From Plicaturopsis crispa FD-325 SS-3 (Eukaryota; Basidiomycota; Agaricomycetes; Amylocorticiales; Amylocorticiaceae): a DNA stretch of 64,000 nucleotides. The notes below the pieces were generated by a model that was given only the letters and a program-made list of their open reading frames with translations, made no database searches and was not told the DNA's origin. This document shows, one piece after another, positions 63,028 to 64,000 of the stretch. The translations under genes were made by a program, and so were the position numbers. The DNA is taken from contig KN832555.1 of the NCBI GenBank assembly GCA_000827205.1, positions 626,366 through 690,365 of the forward strand. Reading direction: 5' to 3'. The stretch's first letter is position 1; every line of letters starts with the position of its first letter.

Positions 63028-63456
63028 CTCAAAACTGGCTTGAAGCTTGATATGCCATTAGTCCCGCTACTTATCAGAGGCTCAGGCGACAACCCGAAGG
63101 TCAAGCACGGTGCATGTTGGATATCGCCTTGAAGGTTTCCTTAGATGACGCAGCAAGGGCCAGAGGGAACACGATATAATCAGGTAGAGAACAGTACAAC
63201 GAGCACGCTGGCACGACACTGTGCGCTTCCGATCTCCGATCCGGATTCCCACGGTCACCTTCACCACCCGATGCTCCAAATATCCCTACAGTGCATACCT
63301 CATATCTCAACCTCCGATCTACCTCATTGGATTGTGTTGAGTTTTGACGTCTACGTTCACGCAATTTGCCAGTGAGCGCCTGCTGAGCGCTGACTTGCAG
63401 TGACTCGTGGACTCCGACGTGTGAACGGCGTCAACGCTTTCCATTCACCTTCTCTC

Positions 63457-64000
63457 ATGTCTTCTACATTCCTCGCATCTTGTGCTGGCTGGTATCGATA
63501 TCTCTCTGAGGACCCTTTCACTCTCTTGGCTGTCTTCGCAAGCCTTCTATTCCTTGCGGTTTTGCTAGTGCGCCGCCCCGGAAGTGCTGGCTCTGCTGAC
63601 AGCCATGCGTTAGACACGAGGATCGAACCGTGTCAGAATCTGCTCAAGGAGATTTATGTGACCAAGATACTCGTGCACCCAATCAAGGTGTGGATACGAT
63701 TGTCGTGGCATAGGCGCTCTCTTGTCATTTTTCAATTTCACATCTGTCATTTAGAGCTGCCGCGGGACGTCCGTGGAGTCCTCGAGATATAACTCGGAGG
63801 GACTTGAGGTGAGCAGCCCTATGGACTGTACATACTGATACACACTAACAGATATCCACGACCACCCAACCCACAACTCAGAATGATCGAATGTGGGCTA
63901 TCATAGAGGGTGATAGTCACGAGATTATCACCGCTCGGAAGACCCCCAAGGTAAGCGCCTCCTCCTCTAGCAATACGCCTACTCGTGACCACTCAATGCC
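63457..64000 (+). CDS. Membrane-anchored MOSC-domain protein, 5' part
   Basis: Starts MSSTFLASCAGWYRYLSEDP and has one membrane span (FTLLAVFASLLFLAVLLV) followed by RRPG. Exons 63457-63687, 63755-63808 and 63852-63950 then join: YVTKILVHPIK|SCRGTSVESSRYNSEGLE|ISTTTQPTTQND, RMWAIIEGDSHEIITARKTP. KILVHPIKSCRG, the GL..DR motif and TxRKTPK are the N-terminal MOSC beta-barrel (PF03476), as in mitochondrial amidoxime-reducing components, which carry a molybdenum cofactor. The N-terminal anchor fits that family. The catalytic MOSC part lies beyond the window, so cofactor ligands cannot be checked. The second intron is only 43 nt. Confidence 0.82.

Larger units (their letters stand above)
61581..63456. 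other. Gene-free interval dominated by a TIR element
   Basis: 1.9 kb between PIN1 and the MOSC gene. Most of it is the 61964-63027 element. The GC-rich part at 62300-62900 has open frames on both strands without recognisable domains. Confidence 0.5.

Overview
The window is eukaryotic nuclear DNA from a filamentous basidiomycete, most likely a wood-decay agaricomycete. The evidence is dense genes broken by many 40-75 nt GT-AG introns, GC-rich codons, and a mixed gene content typical of mushrooms: a DNMT1-type methyltransferase, a Skt5 chitin synthase activator, a DUF4246 protein, an alginate-lyase-fold secreted enzyme and a Ubp2-type ubiquitin protease. No tRNA, rRNA, CRISPR array or autonomous transposase was recognised. 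All gene models are read by eye from conserved protein blocks and splice sites.

Layout, left to right. 0-5 kb: 5' part of an unknown repeat-bearing protein (minus) and a mitochondrial D-2-hydroxyglutarate/D-lactate dehydrogenase (minus). 5-9.4 kb: a large CNH-like plus GYF protein (plus). 9.7-12.3 kb: a peroxisomal acyl-CoA ligase (minus), then a ~385 bp foldback element. 13.5-15.8 kb: secreted alginate-lyase-domain protein. 16.1-19.2 kb: mitochondrial methylcrotonyl-CoA carboxylase alpha subunit. 19.4-22 kb: exocyst Exo84 (minus), divergent from a prenylated Skt5/Chs4-like Sel1-repeat protein (22.3-24 kb). 24.8-28 kb: large unknown gene A. 28.2-33.3 kb: DNMT1-type cytosine methyltransferase (minus), interrupted by an assembly gap that looks spurious. 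33.9-35.7 kb: Hog1-type MAP kinase (minus), divergent from NADH-cytochrome b5 reductase (36.2-37.5 kb). 37.8-38.7 kb: hAT-like MITE with a perfect 8 bp target duplication. 38.9-43.9 kb: Ubp2-like deubiquitinase. 44.1-47.4 kb: gene B, paralogue of A. 48.1-49.7 kb: gene C (minus), a shorter relative. 50.4-53.4 kb: small coiled-coil protein (minus) divergent from THO complex subunit 1. 53.9-55.4 kb: UDP-glucose 4-epimerase. 56.1-58.6 kb: MFS transporter. 58.7-60.7 kb: DUF4246 protein (minus), divergent from a Pin1/Ess1 prolyl isomerase (60.9-61.6 kb). 62-63 kb: 1.06 kb element with 31 bp terminal inverted repeats. 63.5 kb to the end: start of a membrane-anchored MOSC-domain protein.

Most named genes are housekeeping and act independently. 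Two groupings make functional sense: Exo84 and Skt5 both serve polarised secretion and wall synthesis from one short divergent promoter, and several mitochondrial or peroxisomal enzymes (D-2-HG dehydrogenase, acyl-CoA ligase, MCC alpha, cytochrome b5 reductase) handle acyl and redox metabolism. The most novel content is the A/B/C family. A and B are each built from two homologous modules with two introns at the same place and phase in each module; C has one module. I recognise no known family in them.
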